A stretch of 64,000 nucleotides of DNA, taken from NCBI GenBank assembly GCA_039028975.1, contig JBCCHB010000027.1, positions 60,313 to 124,312 of the forward strand, read 5' to 3'. The notes under the pieces were generated by a model, which searched no databases, was not told where the DNA came from, and saw only the letters and a list, made by a program, of their open reading frames with translations. The first letter of the stretch is position 1, and every line of letters begins with the position of its first letter. Position numbers and translations under genes: made by a program. Source of the stretch: JAHBNG01 sp039028975 (GTDB taxonomy: Bacteria; Chloroflexota; Anaerolineae; Caldilineales; Caldilineaceae). This document shows, in pieces, positions 33,485 to 41,579 of this stretch.

Positions 33485-34453
33485 CTATGGAGAAGAGCGC
33501 CATAGGGCATCTACCTCCGCACGGGTTGGCGCGGCTCGGCCGCCACCCAACCTCTGCACAACGATAGCTCCACAGGCGTTGGCAAAGGCTGCTCGTTCCT
33601 TCGTTGGCCATCCCCAGAGTGTAGCAGCAATCCAGCCTGCATCAAAACAGTCCCCTGCGGCAGATATATCGACGACTGGGACAGTGTATCCTGGCACGTC
33701 CAGCTGAATACACACTTTGCTTTGGTCTAGTTCCCAAACCGTACATCCCGCTTCCCCCCGTTTAATCACGATCGATTGTAGATTGAGAGCAGGATCGGTC
33801 AACAGCTGAGCAGGAGCCAGATGAGATAGCAACGACAGTTCATCCTGCGTGAGTAGCAGGGTATGGACGTGGGGGAGAAGATCATCCAAAACCTGCTGGG
33901 ATACATTTTTCACCATGGGGCCAGGATCAAAAAAGATGGGCACTTGTCGTTCGTGGGCCACCTTGATTCCATCCTGTATTAGCGATTGAAGTCTCTCTTC
34001 ACCTAAAGCCCAGCCAGAGAGGAATAGAGTATCTCCAGCCTCGATGGCAAGCTGGTCAAGCTGAGTCAAATGAAGGGTTGCCCCTTCGCCTACCTTCCCT
34101 AAAAAAACATGGTCACCTTCTTCGGCCACCAGCACGGTTACACACGTGGTTTCACCCTCTACGCGGACGTTGGCGACCTTAACGCCTTCCTCTTTCAAAA
34201 TGGTCAGAACCTGCGCCCCCCAAACGTCATCTCCCAATACGCCGATCGCCGTCATAGAGAGGCCCAAGCGCGCACCCGCAATGAGCAGATTGGCACTACC
34301 GCCTGGCTCCATCTGAAAGTGTGTGGCTAGCTGATGCGCTTCACTCTCAACGGGTAAGGAAGGAATCGACAAAATCAGGTCCGCGACCAGATCCCCGATG
34401 GAGACAATAGAGATGTTCGCAGAATTGAGTAATTCGTTGTGCATACCATTCAT
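33485..34453 (-). CDS. PfkB family carbohydrate/nucleoside kinase
   Basis: 322 residues. Signature 1 region MEPGGSANLLIAGARLG (51-67) and signature 2 VVDISAAGDCFDAGWIA keep the catalytic Asp (AAGD), unlike the PfkB protein at 30.1 kb. GDLVADLILSIP at the N-terminus and IFFDPGPMVKNVSQ are also typical. It probably phosphorylates ribose or a related sugar released by the nucleoside hydrolases. The start region faces the octamer array; an alternative start three codons later is equally good. Confidence 0.85.
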   Translation of the reverse strand: MNGMHNELLNSANISIVSIGDLVADLILSIPSLPVESEAHQLATHFQMEPGGSANLLIAGARLGLSMTAIGVLGDDVWGAQVLTILKEEGVKVANVRVEGETTCVTVLVAEEGDHVFLGKVGEGATLHLTQLDQLAIEAGDTLFLSGWALGEERLQSLIQDGIKVAHERQVPIFFDPGPMVKNVSQQVLDDLLPHVHTLLLTQDELSLLSHLAPAQLLTDPALNLQSIVIKRGEAGCTVWELDQSKVCIQLDVPGYTVPVVDISAAGDCFDAGWIAATLWGWPTKERAAFANACGAIVVQRLGGGRAAPTRAEVDALWRSSP

Positions 34454-34543
34454 GACGATTCAATCAATGTTAGTACTAATCGACATTGACTATTCACCGA
34501 CTCACCAACCAACCGACTCACCGACCATCGACTCACCGACCAT

Positions 34544-34667
34544 CGACTCACCGACTCACCGACTCACCGACTCACCGACTCACCGACTCACCGACTCACC
34601 GACTCACCGACTCACCGACTCACCGACTCACCGACTCACCGACTCACCGACTCACCGACTCACCGAC
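34544..34667. repeat. Octamer tandem array CGACTCAC, about 15.5 perfect copies
   Basis: A perfect array of 8-bp units with a degenerate left shoulder from 34493. It lies between two divergent genes (PfkB and galU), so it sits in both promoter regions. Because 8 is not a multiple of 3 and the unit has no stop, long Thr/Asp/Ser/Pro pseudo-frames arise that are not genes. The rest of the gap up to 34817 is AT-rich and shows nothing else. Confidence 0.95.
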
Positions 34668-34817
34668 CACTGATTATAGGGTGCGGTCGTTGATTGTAAA
34701 AATTTCTTAACATCGTAATTTTGTATCGCGGTATAGAATCATTTATGCTAGATATTTTTCCCTGGGTGATCACGTATCTACTTTCCATTCTTTATGCCTT
34801 TGTGTTAGGAGATGACC

Positions 34818-35717
34818 ATGAACAAAATCAACATCGCTGTCGTCCCAGTAGCTGGCTTGGGTTCGCGCCTCTTGCCGGCTACCAAATCGCAACCAAAGGA
34901 GATGTTACCCATTGGGCGCAAACCCATTGTTCAACATGTCGTGGAGGAGTTGAACCGGGTAGGGATGGAGCGAGTTCTCTTTATTACTGGGCCGGGAAAG
35001 GCCTCTATTGAGAACCACTTTGATTTGAATGGCGAATTGATTCAACTGCTGCGGGAAGAGGGCAAAGAAGATCTATTGGCCGAATTAGACTTCGAGCGCT
35101 CGCCGGTGCGTTACTTCTACACCCGTCAGCGTCAGTTGTTGGGTTTGGGCCATGCAGTGGCCTGTGCTGAACCGTTGGTGCGGGGGCAGCCTTTCGTTGT
35201 TGCACTGGGTGATTCGGTTATTGGTATGAATGCCCAGAGTGATATTGTGCAACGAATGACTGAGTGCTTCAATCAAAAACAGGCAGATGCTGTCATTGCC
35301 TTTGAAGAGGTACCTCTCGAAGATGTCCAATATTATGGCATTGCTCAACCAAAGAGCGCAGAAACGTCAATCGGGCCAGGCAGCATCTTTGAATTGACCG
35401 ATGTGATCGAAAAGCCCGATCCAAGTAATGCTGCTAGCAACTTGGCCATTGCTGCCCGCTACATCTTTGCTCCACGGATTTTTGAGGCACTGAAGAAGAT
35501 TGGACCCGGCAAAGACGGTGAGCTCCAACTCACTGATGCCATTCGGTTGATCATACAAGAGGGGGGGAAAGCATACGGTGTACGCCTTAAGGAAGGCGAA
35601 CAACGGTATGACATCGGCAATTTTGAATCCTATTTTCGTACGTTTGTCGAATTTGCATTGGCAGACGAGAAGTATGGCAACGTGCTTCGATCCTATCTCC
35701 AGGAGGTAGTGGCATGA
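34818..35717 (+). CDS. galU: UTP-glucose-1-phosphate uridylyltransferase family (GalU)
   Basis: 299 residues from the second ATG (34818), which has AGGAG at a 6-nt spacing; the ATG at 34812 directly abuts it. The nucleotide-binding start VVPVAGLGSRLLPATKSQPKE, then LPIGRKPIVQHVVEEL, GLGHAVACAEPLVRGQPFVVALGDS and VIEKPDPSNAASNLAIAARY are GalU hallmarks. It makes UDP-glucose or another UDP-sugar from the sugar 1-phosphate. It overlaps a GHMP sugar kinase by 4 bp, so its substrate may be the sugar 1-phosphate produced by that kinase. Confidence 0.9.
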   Translation: MNKINIAVVPVAGLGSRLLPATKSQPKEMLPIGRKPIVQHVVEELNRVGMERVLFITGPGKASIENHFDLNGELIQLLREEGKEDLLAELDFERSPVRYFYTRQRQLLGLGHAVACAEPLVRGQPFVVALGDSVIGMNAQSDIVQRMTECFNQKQADAVIAFEEVPLEDVQYYGIAQPKSAETSIGPGSIFELTDVIEKPDPSNAASNLAIAARYIFAPRIFEALKKIGPGKDGELQLTDAIRLIIQEGGKAYGVRLKEGEQRYDIGNFESYFRTFVEFALADEKYGNVLRSYLQEVVA

Positions 35718-36712
35718 TTATTATACGCAAACGAACATATGCCCGAGCGGGTTTGCTGGGCAACCCGTCCGATGGCTACAATGGCAAAACTATCTCCTTC
35801 AGCCTACGCAATTTCTGGGCCGAAGTAGTGCTTTATGAGTGGGATTCGGTAGACATTGTTTTGGCCAAAGATGATCGGGCCAGCTTTAATTCCGTCTACG
35901 ATCTGGCCCAGGATGTGCAACTCCACGGCTACTATGGTGGTATCCGCCTGATCAAGGCTACCATCAAACGCTTTGTTGAATACTGTGTGGAGCGAGATCT
36001 GACCCTCCACGAACGAAATTTTTCCGTACGCTATGAGACAAATATCCCCCGCCAGGTCGGATTGGCTGGCTCAAGTGGGATCATTGTGGCCACCTTGCGT
36101 TGCTTGATGGAATTTTACAACATTGAGATTCCATTGGAGATTCAGCCCTCCTTCGTCCTCTCTGTTGAAATTGAATTGGGCATTATGGGTGGCCTTCAGG
36201 ATCGGGTGATTCAGTGCTACGAGGGGATGGTCTATATGGATTTTGCCAAAGAGAAAGAACGCCAGATCGAAGGGCTGCTCTGTTATGACTACACCCCCTT
36301 GGACCCTGCCCTACTACCCCATCTCTATGTCTCATATCATGACGAGATGAGCGAGCCAACCGAAGTTTTCCATAATGATATCCGCAGCCGCTACGACCGG
36401 GGCGAAGAGACAGTAGTCAAGGCTATGGAGCACTTTGCTCAGCTAACGGCTTGGGGGCAGGACGCGCTGCTGGCTGGGGATTCGCAAAGACTGGGGGAAC
36501 TGATCGACGAAAATTTTGATACTCGGCTGAGCATCTTCAACTTAGCCCCCTGGCAAGTGCAGATGATCGAAACGGCTCGTTCTTGTGGCGCAACCGCAAA
36601 GTTTGCTGGCTCCGGTGGTGGGATAGTCGGTACATACCAGGGCGAAGAGATGTTCCAGCAGTTGTGCCATGCCATGGGTGAGATTGGCTCGCGAACGATC
36701 AAGCCAGCCTAG
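35714..36712 (+). CDS. GHMP kinase, glucuronokinase-like
   Basis: 332 residues. GHMP features: YARAGLLGNPSDGYNGKT (substrate strand), the ATP motif VGLAGSSGIIVATLRC (about 115-130), and the C-terminal AKFAGSGGGIVGTYQ loop. The N-terminal pattern resembles glucuronokinase and related kinases that make sugar 1-phosphates. The overlap with galU strongly suggests a salvage pair: free sugar to sugar 1-phosphate to UDP-sugar. The exact sugar is not visible from sequence. Confidence 0.82.
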   Translation: MIIIRKRTYARAGLLGNPSDGYNGKTISFSLRNFWAEVVLYEWDSVDIVLAKDDRASFNSVYDLAQDVQLHGYYGGIRLIKATIKRFVEYCVERDLTLHERNFSVRYETNIPRQVGLAGSSGIIVATLRCLMEFYNIEIPLEIQPSFVLSVEIELGIMGGLQDRVIQCYEGMVYMDFAKEKERQIEGLLCYDYTPLDPALLPHLYVSYHDEMSEPTEVFHNDIRSRYDRGEETVVKAMEHFAQLTAWGQDALLAGDSQRLGELIDENFDTRLSIFNLAPWQVQMIETARSCGATAKFAGSGGGIVGTYQGEEMFQQLCHAMGEIGSRTIKPA

Positions 36713-36729
36713 GATAAGAGGACAGGAGA

Positions 36730-37560
36730 ATGATGGACAACTTCGAGCGGCTTTCTATCAATCAATATACGACTAGAGAGCAATGGTCCCTGGCACAGGC
36801 GATTGAGGGGTATGCTCGGCACGGTATTAGAGCCATGGCAGTTGATTCTCTCAAGCTGCGGGAACTGGGAGTGGCCCAAGCGGCTAAAATGTTGCGTGAA
36901 CACCAAATGGCAGTGAGCGGTTATTGCATTGGCGGGCTGTTGACGGATCACGATCCATCCAAGTTTCGAGCTGAAATGGCCAACAACCGTCGCGTAATTG
37001 ATGAGGCAGCGGAGATCGGCGCTCAGTGCGTTGTCTTTGTGGCTGGGGGATTGACCGATGGCTCCAAAGATATCGAAGGCGCTCGGGAACGCTGCTTGGA
37101 TGGGCTAGCCGAGTTAATACCCCATGCGCAATCTGCCGATATGGTACTTGCCTTAGAGCCGCTGCATCCCATGACAGGTGCCTTTCGCTCTGTGCTAATG
37201 ACCTTGCGACAAGCCAACGATTGGGTTGAGCGGCTGGGCGGAGCCTCTGCCTTGGGCATTCTTCTGGACGTCTATCACGTCTGGTGGGAGCCAGACCTGG
37301 CAGCCGAGATCAAGCGAGCCGCGGGTCGCATTGTAGGCTTTCACGTGAGTGATTTCCTCATGGATACGACTGATATTCGCCTGGATCGGGGCATGATGGG
37401 GGATGGGGTGATCGACATTCCTAGGATTCGTGGAATGGTCGAGGCTACGGGCTATGATGGCCTGATTGAAGTGGAGATCTTTTCGGCACGTGACTGGTGG
37501 CAGCGGGATCCGAATGAGGTAGTGGAGGTGGTAAAGGAAAGATATTTGGCATTTGTTTAG
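36730..37560 (+). CDS. Sugar phosphate isomerase/epimerase (AP endonuclease 2-like TIM barrel)
   Basis: 276 residues of the xylose-isomerase-like TIM barrel: GYARHGIRAMAVDSLKLRELG, ALEPLHPMTGAFRSVLMTL, GILLDVYHVWWEPDL and VGFHVSDFLMD provide the metal-binding Glu, Asp, His and His. LIEVEIFSARDWW closes the barrel. It starts 17 bp after the GHMP kinase and is probably in the same operon, so it may interconvert the sugar that is later phosphorylated. It ends convergent with the amidohydrolase gene. Confidence 0.85.
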   Translation: MMDNFERLSINQYTTREQWSLAQAIEGYARHGIRAMAVDSLKLRELGVAQAAKMLREHQMAVSGYCIGGLLTDHDPSKFRAEMANNRRVIDEAAEIGAQCVVFVAGGLTDGSKDIEGARERCLDGLAELIPHAQSADMVLALEPLHPMTGAFRSVLMTLRQANDWVERLGGASALGILLDVYHVWWEPDLAAEIKRAAGRIVGFHVSDFLMDTTDIRLDRGMMGDGVIDIPRIRGMVEATGYDGLIEVEIFSARDWWQRDPNEVVEVVKERYLAFV

Positions 37561-37589
37561 TGCGTTCAAAATTCACCACTCTGAGTTCA

Positions 37590-38768
37590 TCATTCATCGA
37601 TCCCATATAACCTTTGCGCGTTTTCAGCCAGAATCCACGCTCCGGCCTCCAATGCATCCGCTTCGCCTAGAAAATCCTCATCAATCAGGCGCTGGAGCGC
37701 TCGTCCAAGTGCCTGTTTCCCCAATGTTGTGCCTACAAAGTTGATCTCAGGCATCGTGTAGCCATCGGTGCCAAAGAGTACTTTGTTGAGAGGTGCCATC
37801 TCCAGCGTCTCTAGATAGATGCGTTCGGCAGCGTGGGCCGCAAAGGGTATACCTTCTGAAACGTCGCAATAGACCCGGGGCAGCATGTTGGCCATATAGC
37901 CTGCCTCAGCATGATAGGGGTAGCCTGTATGAACGAGCAGCACTCGACAGGCGCGAAAGATGGGGAAGCGCAGCAGATCCATGAGCAAGCCGGGGCGACA
38001 CTTGACCAAGTTAACCTCGTAATCGCCCATGCCGGTGTGAATCTGCATGGGGACGTCCAGATCCATACAGAGTTCTAGTGAACGGCAAAGCAGATGATCC
38101 CGTAGCTTCTTCATGGCGTTGCCTCCGATGCCGCGGCGAATGGCATCCAGGGCCTGCATCCCTTGGTCGGCTGTCCTGGTGAGAGGAGATACGTCCAGTC
38201 CGGTTCGATAGGCAATGACCGATTTAAGGCCATAGAAACCACCATGTTGGATAGCGTCTACAATAGTCTCATCATAGCGCTGCTTGAATTCGGACCAGTC
38301 AATGTCTGCGGCCAATAGCTCTACAATCAGCGGCTCAATACGATAGATAGGAATGACTTGAGCGGCGATTTCGGCCTTGAACGCAGCAATGTCTACAGCA
38401 GGGAGGGGATAGCCGAAATCAGCCACCAATGTGGTCAAACCGCAGGCGCTATAGAGCCTGCGCGTGTAGTCGGTGTATGTTTCGCTGGCCTGATTCCGAG
38501 CTGCTACCACTTCTTCCAAGTTGGGTTCACACTCAAAGAAGCGGGCCAGTTGACGAATGGCGTAGCGATGGTAGAGTGCATTTCGCCTCACGCCCTGTAC
38601 TTCATCTATCAGCGCTTGGTCGTGGGGCAAACCACCTTCCACCATGAAGGGAACGCCACCGCCCGAGAAGGAGAAGGCGTCCACAAAGCGTTCGACTGAC
38701 AGCGTGCCAGGGTTGAGGAAGGGGTGGCAGTGAACGTCTACAGCGGGGAGATGGGTAAGATCGATCAT
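37590..38768 (-). CDS. Amidohydrolase 2 family protein (NodGS/FluG N-terminal half homologue)
   Basis: 392 residues. The metal site begins VDVHCHPFLNPG (H13, H15); QIHTGMGDYEVNL and VLLVHTGYPYHAE supply later His ligands and KVLFGTDGYTMPE the C-terminal Asp. The ATG at 38768 overlaps the last base of the glutamine-synthetase stop (TAATG), so translation is coupled. In fungal FluG and plant NodGS an amidohydrolase of this family is fused to a glutamine-synthetase domain; here the same two modules are adjacent genes in the opposite order. Hydrolysis of an amide or decarboxylation is expected. Confidence 0.82.
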   Translation of the reverse strand: MIDLTHLPAVDVHCHPFLNPGTLSVERFVDAFSFSGGGVPFMVEGGLPHDQALIDEVQGVRRNALYHRYAIRQLARFFECEPNLEEVVAARNQASETYTDYTRRLYSACGLTTLVADFGYPLPAVDIAAFKAEIAAQVIPIYRIEPLIVELLAADIDWSEFKQRYDETIVDAIQHGGFYGLKSVIAYRTGLDVSPLTRTADQGMQALDAIRRGIGGNAMKKLRDHLLCRSLELCMDLDVPMQIHTGMGDYEVNLVKCRPGLLMDLLRFPIFRACRVLLVHTGYPYHAEAGYMANMLPRVYCDVSEGIPFAAHAAERIYLETLEMAPLNKVLFGTDGYTMPEINFVGTTLGKQALGRALQRLIDEDFLGEADALEAGAWILAENAQRLYGIDE

Positions 38769-40108
38769 TAAAGCGCCTCCAGGTAGGTTTTGCGTTCCCA
38801 AGAGTGGACTTCCAGGTCATAGGTGGCTAATTCTGTGCGCTTCACCTTGAGAAATTCTGGTCCAATGATCGGACCGAGTGCGTCCATAATCACCTTATCC
38901 TGCTCAACTGCATGGAGGGCTTCAGGGAGTGTCCGCGGCAGAAATTGAATGCCCGCTGCGGCTAGTTCCTCTGCCGACGAGTGGCCTACATCAGTATTGG
39001 CTGGCGGGCCTGGATCGAGCTGGCGTTGAATGCCATCCAAACCGGCGGCCAACAAGGCCGTGACATAGAAGTAGGGGTTGGTCGAATTATCACCAGAACG
39101 GAACTCGAGGTGGCGGCGCTTGCCTGGCCCTGGTACCCTAACGAGTGCGGCCCGATTGCCTACATCCCAGCAGATGTGAGCCGGTGCCCAAGAAGCTGGC
39201 TGTAAGCGTTTATATGAATTCACAATGCAAGCACCTACCCCTGTAAGCGCCGGTGCATGGGTCAACAGCCCTCCCATAAAGTGTTTCCCCACTTCGGACA
39301 GAACTTCTTCGTTATCCGTGCTGTAGGTGAGATCGGTCTCTCCAGCTTTGTCCCACAGGCTTAGATGAACATGTAGACCATTCCCGGCAAAGTGTGCGTA
39401 CGGCTTGGGCATAAAGGTCGCGATCATGCCCGCGTCCCGAGCCAACGCCCGCACAACCTGCCTATAGATGAGGTAGTCGTCTACGGCTCGGATGGGGCTT
39501 GCGTGTTGGAAGTTCCCCTCATACTGACCCGGACCATATTCTTTTCCAATTTGAGTCACCTGAATCCCCATCTGCTCCAAGATCTCAACCAGGTTTTGCA
39601 GAAAGTCATAGGTTCGGTCGAGTCCGTCTACAGTATACATGCCATCGTTGGCAATGGGTTTATATTCCCCTTCACCATCTGGCATCAAGAGCGTAAACTC
39701 AGGTTCCATGCCAACTTGTGCGCTGAGTCCAGCTGCGGCTAGGTTGTCAACCATATTTTCTAGCCGAGTACGCGGGCAACCGTCCCACGGCGTGCCATCT
39801 TCTTGACGCATAAAGACGTGAGCTTGGGCTGCGTTCTCTCGATACGGGAGCTTTACATAACTGCTCGGATCCGGCACGGCCATGAAGTCACCCGAGTCAG
39901 CCAGAAACCTAGCACCGTGGGCTTGATGATCATCTGTTGTAAAATTCAGATTGGCGCGGGCAAAGATAAGTCCATTTTGGATAGTAGAAGGAAAGCGCTT
40001 CTTGGGTACAGTCTTGGCACAGGCTCGCCCATTATAATCGTGAAATATGGGCCAGAAGTGTTCGATATTATCTGATTCAAGATGTTGGAGTAGTTCTTCA
40101 GTACTCAC
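38768..40108 (-). CDS. Glutamine synthetase family protein (gamma-glutamyl ligase type)
   Basis: 446 residues. The catalytic GS domain is clear: GMEPEFTLLMPDGEG (metal Glu), FAGNGLHVHLSLWDKAG, GVGACIVNSYKRLQPASWAP and RVPGPGKRRHLEFRSGDNSTNPY. The N-terminal beta-grasp part starts HFWPIFHDYNGRACAK. No class I adenylylation loop is evident, so it is more likely a GS-like enzyme (gamma-glutamyl amine ligase or similar) than the main GlnA. It is encoded between an M20 peptidase and the overlapping amidohydrolase, consistent with amide/gamma-glutamyl catabolism. Confidence 0.85.
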   Translation of the reverse strand: MSTEELLQHLESDNIEHFWPIFHDYNGRACAKTVPKKRFPSTIQNGLIFARANLNFTTDDHQAHGARFLADSGDFMAVPDPSSYVKLPYRENAAQAHVFMRQEDGTPWDGCPRTRLENMVDNLAAAGLSAQVGMEPEFTLLMPDGEGEYKPIANDGMYTVDGLDRTYDFLQNLVEILEQMGIQVTQIGKEYGPGQYEGNFQHASPIRAVDDYLIYRQVVRALARDAGMIATFMPKPYAHFAGNGLHVHLSLWDKAGETDLTYSTDNEEVLSEVGKHFMGGLLTHAPALTGVGACIVNSYKRLQPASWAPAHICWDVGNRAALVRVPGPGKRRHLEFRSGDNSTNPYFYVTALLAAGLDGIQRQLDPGPPANTDVGHSSAEELAAAGIQFLPRTLPEALHAVEQDKVIMDALGPIIGPEFLKVKRTELATYDLEVHSWERKTYLEAL

Positions 40109-40198
40109 GCTATTCCCCCTTACTTATGATTGGTAGCTATTGGCTGGTGATTGGTGACTGAAACGATTCTCATTTATGACCTTGCGACTCTGTACCTT

Positions 40199-41362
40199 TC
40201 ATCCCAAAATTTTCATGATCAATCCTGCAAGCAGGGCGGTCCGCGGCACGATGCTGCTCATGTCTATGTACTCATCTGGTCCATGATCTAGCCCGCCGAT
40301 GGGGCCGAGACCATCCAGCCCCGGCGCACCAGTTTCAGCGGCAAAGCAGATATCGGAACTGCCACCTGTACGAGCACCATTGACTTTGAACCCCAATGTC
40401 TGGGCAACAGATTGAGCCAATTCTTCCAGGTGCTGCACCCCAGGTGTATACTCCAAGGGTGGTGCAATTGAATCAGGTTGCAAACGTAACGAAAATGAGA
40501 CCCCGTCAACCTCCGCTGCTGTTACGACGGACGCCATTTGTGCTGCGGCAGCATCCATATCCGCTTGGCTCCAAGCGCGCAGATCTAGTTGGGCTATGGC
40601 CGAGTCGGGTACTACGCTGGGCCGGGATCCACCTTCAACCGTGCCGATGTTAATGGTAACGCCTGGCTGACACTCGTTGAGTTGGTTCAGCATCTGTAGT
40701 ACTTGGGCTAGTCCTAGAATGGCGTTGCGTCCTTTCTCTGGCTCCACACCCGCGTGAGCCGAACGCCCCCTTGCGTCCAATGTGTACCAAGCGATGGCCT
40801 TGCGTGCGGTTACAATATCGCCGTTCTCACGAGCTGCCTCCAGAGTAAGGACCGCATCTGCCCCTTGGGAAACTTGACGTATCAGCGGTGGTGAACAGCG
40901 CTCGCCAGTCTCTTCATCTGAAACGCTGAGGAAGGCGATGGTGCCAAAGTCCTGAAATCCTGTCTGCTGTAACGCCTCCATTGCGTAAATGCCCGAGAGC
41001 AAGCCAGCCTTCATATCACAGGTACCTGGACCGAGGATTGTGTCACCATTGATAGTTAGAGGACGTAGTGCCCCAGTACCAACTGGGTAGACTGTGTCGC
41101 TGTGGCCCAATAGCACTACCTTACCTGTCCGCTCACCGACGAGTGTTGCCAGAAGGTGATCGCCATAGTGGGCTTCAGGATAACGTTCAACCGTACAACC
41201 CATCTTCTCCAGTCGTACCTGGAGCCAATCCTGAACCTGATTGACGCCCTCTTTGTGTTCGCTACCCGAATCGATGGCGGTTAATGTGCGCAAATCCGAG
41301 AGGTATGGATGTAACCGACTATCAAGATACTTCCGAATATGCTGAAGTGAGGCCATGGACAT
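40199..41362 (-). CDS. M20 family metallopeptidase (carboxypeptidase G2-like)
   Basis: 387 residues of the M20/ArgE/DapE type. Zinc ligands: VVLLGHSDTVYPVGTG (His, Asp), LGPGTCDMKAG (bridging Asp), SVSDEETGE (Glu-Glu) and a late His in GLDHGPDEYIDM. A dimerisation domain begins DARGRSAHAGVEPEKGRNAI. Glutamate-releasing carboxypeptidases look like this. It lacks a signal peptide, so it acts on an imported acyl-amino acid or peptide, fitting the Liv-type importer upstream. The ATG three codons further in is an equal alternative. Confidence 0.87.
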   Translation of the reverse strand: MSMASLQHIRKYLDSRLHPYLSDLRTLTAIDSGSEHKEGVNQVQDWLQVRLEKMGCTVERYPEAHYGDHLLATLVGERTGKVVLLGHSDTVYPVGTGALRPLTINGDTILGPGTCDMKAGLLSGIYAMEALQQTGFQDFGTIAFLSVSDEETGERCSPPLIRQVSQGADAVLTLEAARENGDIVTARKAIAWYTLDARGRSAHAGVEPEKGRNAILGLAQVLQMLNQLNECQPGVTINIGTVEGGSRPSVVPDSAIAQLDLRAWSQADMDAAAAQMASVVTAAEVDGVSFSLRLQPDSIAPPLEYTPGVQHLEELAQSVAQTLGFKVNGARTGGSSDICFAAETGAPGLDGLGPIGGLDHGPDEYIDMSSIVPRTALLAGLIMKILG

Positions 41363-41377
41363 TAATTTGCTCGGGTT

Positions 41378-41563
41378 TTATTCTGACCGGCTCCAAATAG
41401 CAATTTTGCCTGCCGGTTCAAATCCGATTCGTCTGTAAATCGGTACGGATGGTGGATCTGGGAAGACGCTAGTGGGTAAGTCGGGACGTAGTGCCACAGC
41501 CGCATGAACAACCGCTGCCGCATAATAAAATGTGCGCAACACATCCGGTGATGAACGATACAA
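41378..41563 (-). pseudogene. C-terminal relic of a GNAT acetyltransferase
   Basis: About 60 residues ending VPIYRRIGFEPAGKIAIWSR, the standard last helix and strand of GNAT N-acetyltransferases (YRRLGFxPVG). The acetyl-CoA-binding motif and the first 100 residues are missing; upstream sequence is the end of the permease gene. It is a leftover between livM and the M20 peptidase and probably not functional. Confidence 0.5.
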
Positions 41564-41579
41564 TAGTTTTTTCCTCTAT

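Noticed and set aside
34398..34710. Open frames reading (THRLTDSP)n
   Set aside because: Pure translation of the octamer tandem array, with no start signal or domain.
41410..41440. GGTTCAAATCC stretch resembling a tRNA T-arm
   Set aside because: No acceptor, D or anticodon arm can be folded around it; it is the GNAT relic. No tRNA or rRNA gene was recognised in the window.
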